From assembly GCF_000424545.1 (NCBI RefSeq), contig NZ_AUKC01000007.1, positions 1 through 64,000 on the forward strand: a stretch of DNA of 64,000 nt. Reading direction: 5' to 3'. Source of the DNA: Butyrivibrio sp. NC3005. GTDB lineage: Bacteria; Bacillota; Clostridia; Lachnospirales; Lachnospiraceae. Made by a program: the position numbers and the translations under genes. Below, piece after piece: positions 62,167-64,000 of the stretch (position 1 is the first letter of the stretch; each line of letters opens with the position of its first letter). The notes beneath the pieces were generated by a model. The model was given only the letters and a program-made list of their open reading frames with translations, did not search any database and was not told where the DNA came from.

Positions 62167-64000
62167 ATGCCCTCTCAATTTTTTGGATTAAACATTGCAG
62201 CATCTGGTCTTAGAGCAGCTAATGCTGCAGTTAATACAACAGCCAATAATATTTCAAATGTTGAAACGAAGGATTATTCAAGACAGGAAGTTAAACAGCA
62301 GGCAAGTAATGCACTTAGAGTGTTTACAACTTATGGATGTGCCGGTGCGGGTGTTGATACTATCGCGATAGAAAGAATAAGAGATGCTTTTTATGATGAC
62401 AGATATCGCACTAATGAAGCGCTTCTTGGCAATTATGCTAAGAAGAATTATTATAACTCACTTATTGAGCAGTATTTTAAAGATGACGGTACTACGGGAT
62501 TTAATTCTCTTTTTGGAAAAGTACAGGCAAATCTTCAGTCTGCAATGACAGCTCCTAGCGTAACAACTACAAAACATACATTTGTTGCTGCTGTTGAAAA
62601 GATAGCAGACTATTTCAATGAAATGAGTACTAGTTTTAAAAATATGCAAAGTGATGTGAATGCTGAAATAAAGACAATAGCTGATGCTATTAACTCTATC
62701 GCAGAAGAAATAGCCCAGCTTAATGAGCAGATAAATGTCGTAGAAATGACTGGACCTAAGGCAAATGAACTTAGAGACAGGAGAGATGGTCTTGTAGATA
62801 AGCTTTCGGGTTATGTGTCTGTAAAAACGAAAGAAATTCCTATTATGGACGAGAATGACCCCAATAGAGAAACAGGTGCATCAAGGTTCCAGGTTTGGAT
62901 AGCAGGTGGTCAGACGCTTGTAGATGCATATGATTACAGACAATTAAAATGTATCGCAAGGGATGGAAAAGAGACAGTTAATCAAACTGATATAAATGGC
63001 CTTTTTGATATCAAATGGGTTAGAAGTGATTTTACCGAAGAGACAGGATTTTATCTTGGAGATTTCGACTTGTATAATGCTAATATCGGTGGCAAAATGC
63101 AAGGACTTATCCACATGCGTGATGGTAATAACAGACAGTATTTTTCTGGTACCAGCACCGAGTGGGATATGGAGAACAGAACTCTTAAGGTTAGGGTATC
63201 TGATGACTATTTAAAAAACATGTCACAGTGTAATCTTCCAGGTGGTGGTCAGATTACGATAGGAACAAGAACATATGAGTATGAGAGCTGGGAATATGAT
63301 GGAAAAGATTCTTATACTTTTGTTCTTCCTGAAAAGAATCACGCAAATGAGTTCTTTGATTTTTCCAGAGTTTTAGCAAGAGGTGATACGGTTAAAATTG
63401 GAGCTGGTATAGACTATCAGGGAATCCCGTATTATATGATGCAGATGAATGAATGGGTTAGAAATTTCTCTGATAAAGTTAACCAAGTGGTAACTTCCGG
63501 ATTTACATCCGATGGAGAGGCTGGCATATATTTTTTGACTGGTAACAGAACGGTTAAGGCTGGCAATGATCCTGCGCAGTATACTTTTGAGGAATTGTCT
63601 ATTACTAATAAAGGTTATTATTTTGTAAATGCTGAAAACTTTTCAGTAAATGATTTGATTTCTTCAAATGCAGCATTGCTTGCAACAAAGGTTGATATTT
63701 CAGAAGGTCAGGATGAAGGAAGATGCCTTAGAAAATTAAATGACATGATAAGTAAGACAGAGCTTTTCAGAGGAGCAACTTCGGGAGAATTTTTGGATAA
63801 AGTCTTAAGTGATGCAGCGCTTAATTCCAGCAACTGCAGAGTTATGGAAAAAACATATACAGCATTGCAGTCCACTATTGACAATCAGAGGCTTTCAATC
63901 TACGGAGTTGATTCAGATGAAGAAGCTGCTAACCTTGTTAAGTACCAAAATGCTTATGCGCTTAGTGCAAAGGTTGTTAATGTATTGCAGGAAATGTATG
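62167..64000 (+). CDS. flgK: Second FlgK-type flagellar hook-associated protein, 3' end beyond window
   Basis: ATG 62167 follows AGGAGG and opens a frame with no stop up to the window end (at least 611 codons). It starts PSQFFGLNIAASGLRAAN and continues NTTANNISNVETKDYSRQEV, the FlgK N-terminal pattern. Close to the edge SDEEAANLVKYQNAYALSAK and VVNVLQEMY match the FlgK C-terminal helix, so only a few residues are missing. It is longer than the first copy and quite different in the middle. It may form another layer of the junction or an alternative junction. Confidence 0.88.
   Translation, partial: MPSQFFGLNIAASGLRAANAAVNTTANNISNVETKDYSRQEVKQQASNALRVFTTYGCAGAGVDTIAIERIRDAFYDDRYRTNEALLGNYAKKNYYNSLIEQYFKDDGTTGFNSLFGKVQANLQSAMTAPSVTTTKHTFVAAVEKIADYFNEMSTSFKNMQSDVNAEIKTIADAINSIAEEIAQLNEQINVVEMTGPKANELRDRRDGLVDKLSGYVSVKTKEIPIMDENDPNRETGASRFQVWIAGGQTLVDAYDYRQLKCIARDGKETVNQTDINGLFDIKWVRSDFTEETGFYLGDFDLYNANIGGKMQGLIHMRDGNNRQYFSGTSTEWDMENRTLKVRVSDDYLKNMSQCNLPGGGQITIGTRTYEYESWEYDGKDSYTFVLPEKNHANEFFDFSRVLARGDTVKIGAGIDYQGIPYYMMQMNEWVRNFSDKVNQVVTSGFTSDGEAGIYFLTGNRTVKAGNDPAQYTFEELSITNKGYYFVNAENFSVNDLISSNAALLATKVDISEGQDEGRCLRKLNDMISKTELFRGATSGEFLDKVLSDAALNSSNCRVMEKTYTALQSTIDNQRLSIYGVDSDEEAANLVKYQNAYALSAKVVNVLQEMY

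Noticed and set aside
1-64000. CRISPR array, tRNA, rRNA or prophage genes
   Set aside because: No regularly spaced direct repeats, cloverleaf-like sequences, rRNA segments or phage structural genes were seen.

Overview
The window looks like the chromosome of a motile, strictly anaerobic, AT-rich Gram-positive rod of the Lachnospiraceae, most like Butyrivibrio or Pseudobutyrivibrio. I infer this from the gene content: a lipoprotein GH10 xylanase, a very large cell-wall pectinesterase, pyruvate formate-lyase, a FlgM/FlgN/FlgK flagellar operon, CUT1 sugar transport, ECF folate transport under a tetrahydrofolate riboswitch, and AGGAGG-type ribosome binding sites. No rRNA, tRNA or CRISPR array was seen.

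Layout. 1-5.6 kb is an accessory patch: a truncated IS200/IS605 TnpB, an AAA-ATPase/PD-DExK protein, a short methyltransferase remnant and a heterodimeric ABC exporter. 5.6-8.7 kb has a TetR regulator and a condensation-domain protein on the minus strand, then an uncharacterised charged protein. 8.9-22.3 kb is metabolism and transport: pgi, a sodium:alanine symporter, THF riboswitch-folT-folC, a sugar ABC transporter, a beta-CASP hydrolase and an SPFH protein. 22.7-34.9 kb holds a chemoreceptor, a polar amino-acid ABC transporter, xylanase, an RpiB-like isomerase and the pectinesterase. 35.1-46.6 kb holds a small secreted protein with a 37-aa membrane partner, an Rrf2 regulator, a membrane hydrolase-adenine methyltransferase-sbcD-sbcC run and an ABC-2 exporter. 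46.8-58 kb holds an FDPxTGxPI-repeat membrane protein, a phosphohexomutase, a chemoreceptor, an FNR-like regulator, pflB, pflA and a uracil permease. 58-64 kb holds a diguanylate cyclase and the start of the late flagellar operon (flgM, flgN and two tandem flgK genes, the second cut by the window edge).

How parts work together. Sigma-28-like promoters (TAAA-N15/16-xCCGATAA/T) precede flgM, the diguanylate cyclase and the 50.3-kb chemoreceptor, and a weaker one precedes the 7.9-kb gene. This suggests one motility regulon. The FNR-like regulator has the FNR-type E-SR recognition helix, and a perfect TTGAT-N4-ATCAA box lies just before pflB.

The most interesting signals are in RNA. The flgM mRNA has a structured leader of about 175 nt with GGA motifs in hairpin loops and at the Shine-Dalgarno site. 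The flgN-flgK gap has an intrinsic terminator whose nine-base loop is CAAGGATGT, the core of the CsrA consensus. Together these suggest CsrA control of the operon at several points, including a terminator that may itself be a CsrA site. A perfect 124-bp inverted repeat made of four consecutive hairpins brackets about 6 kb (12.2 and 18.3 kb). All assignments come from reading the sequence and from memory of protein families; no searches were run.
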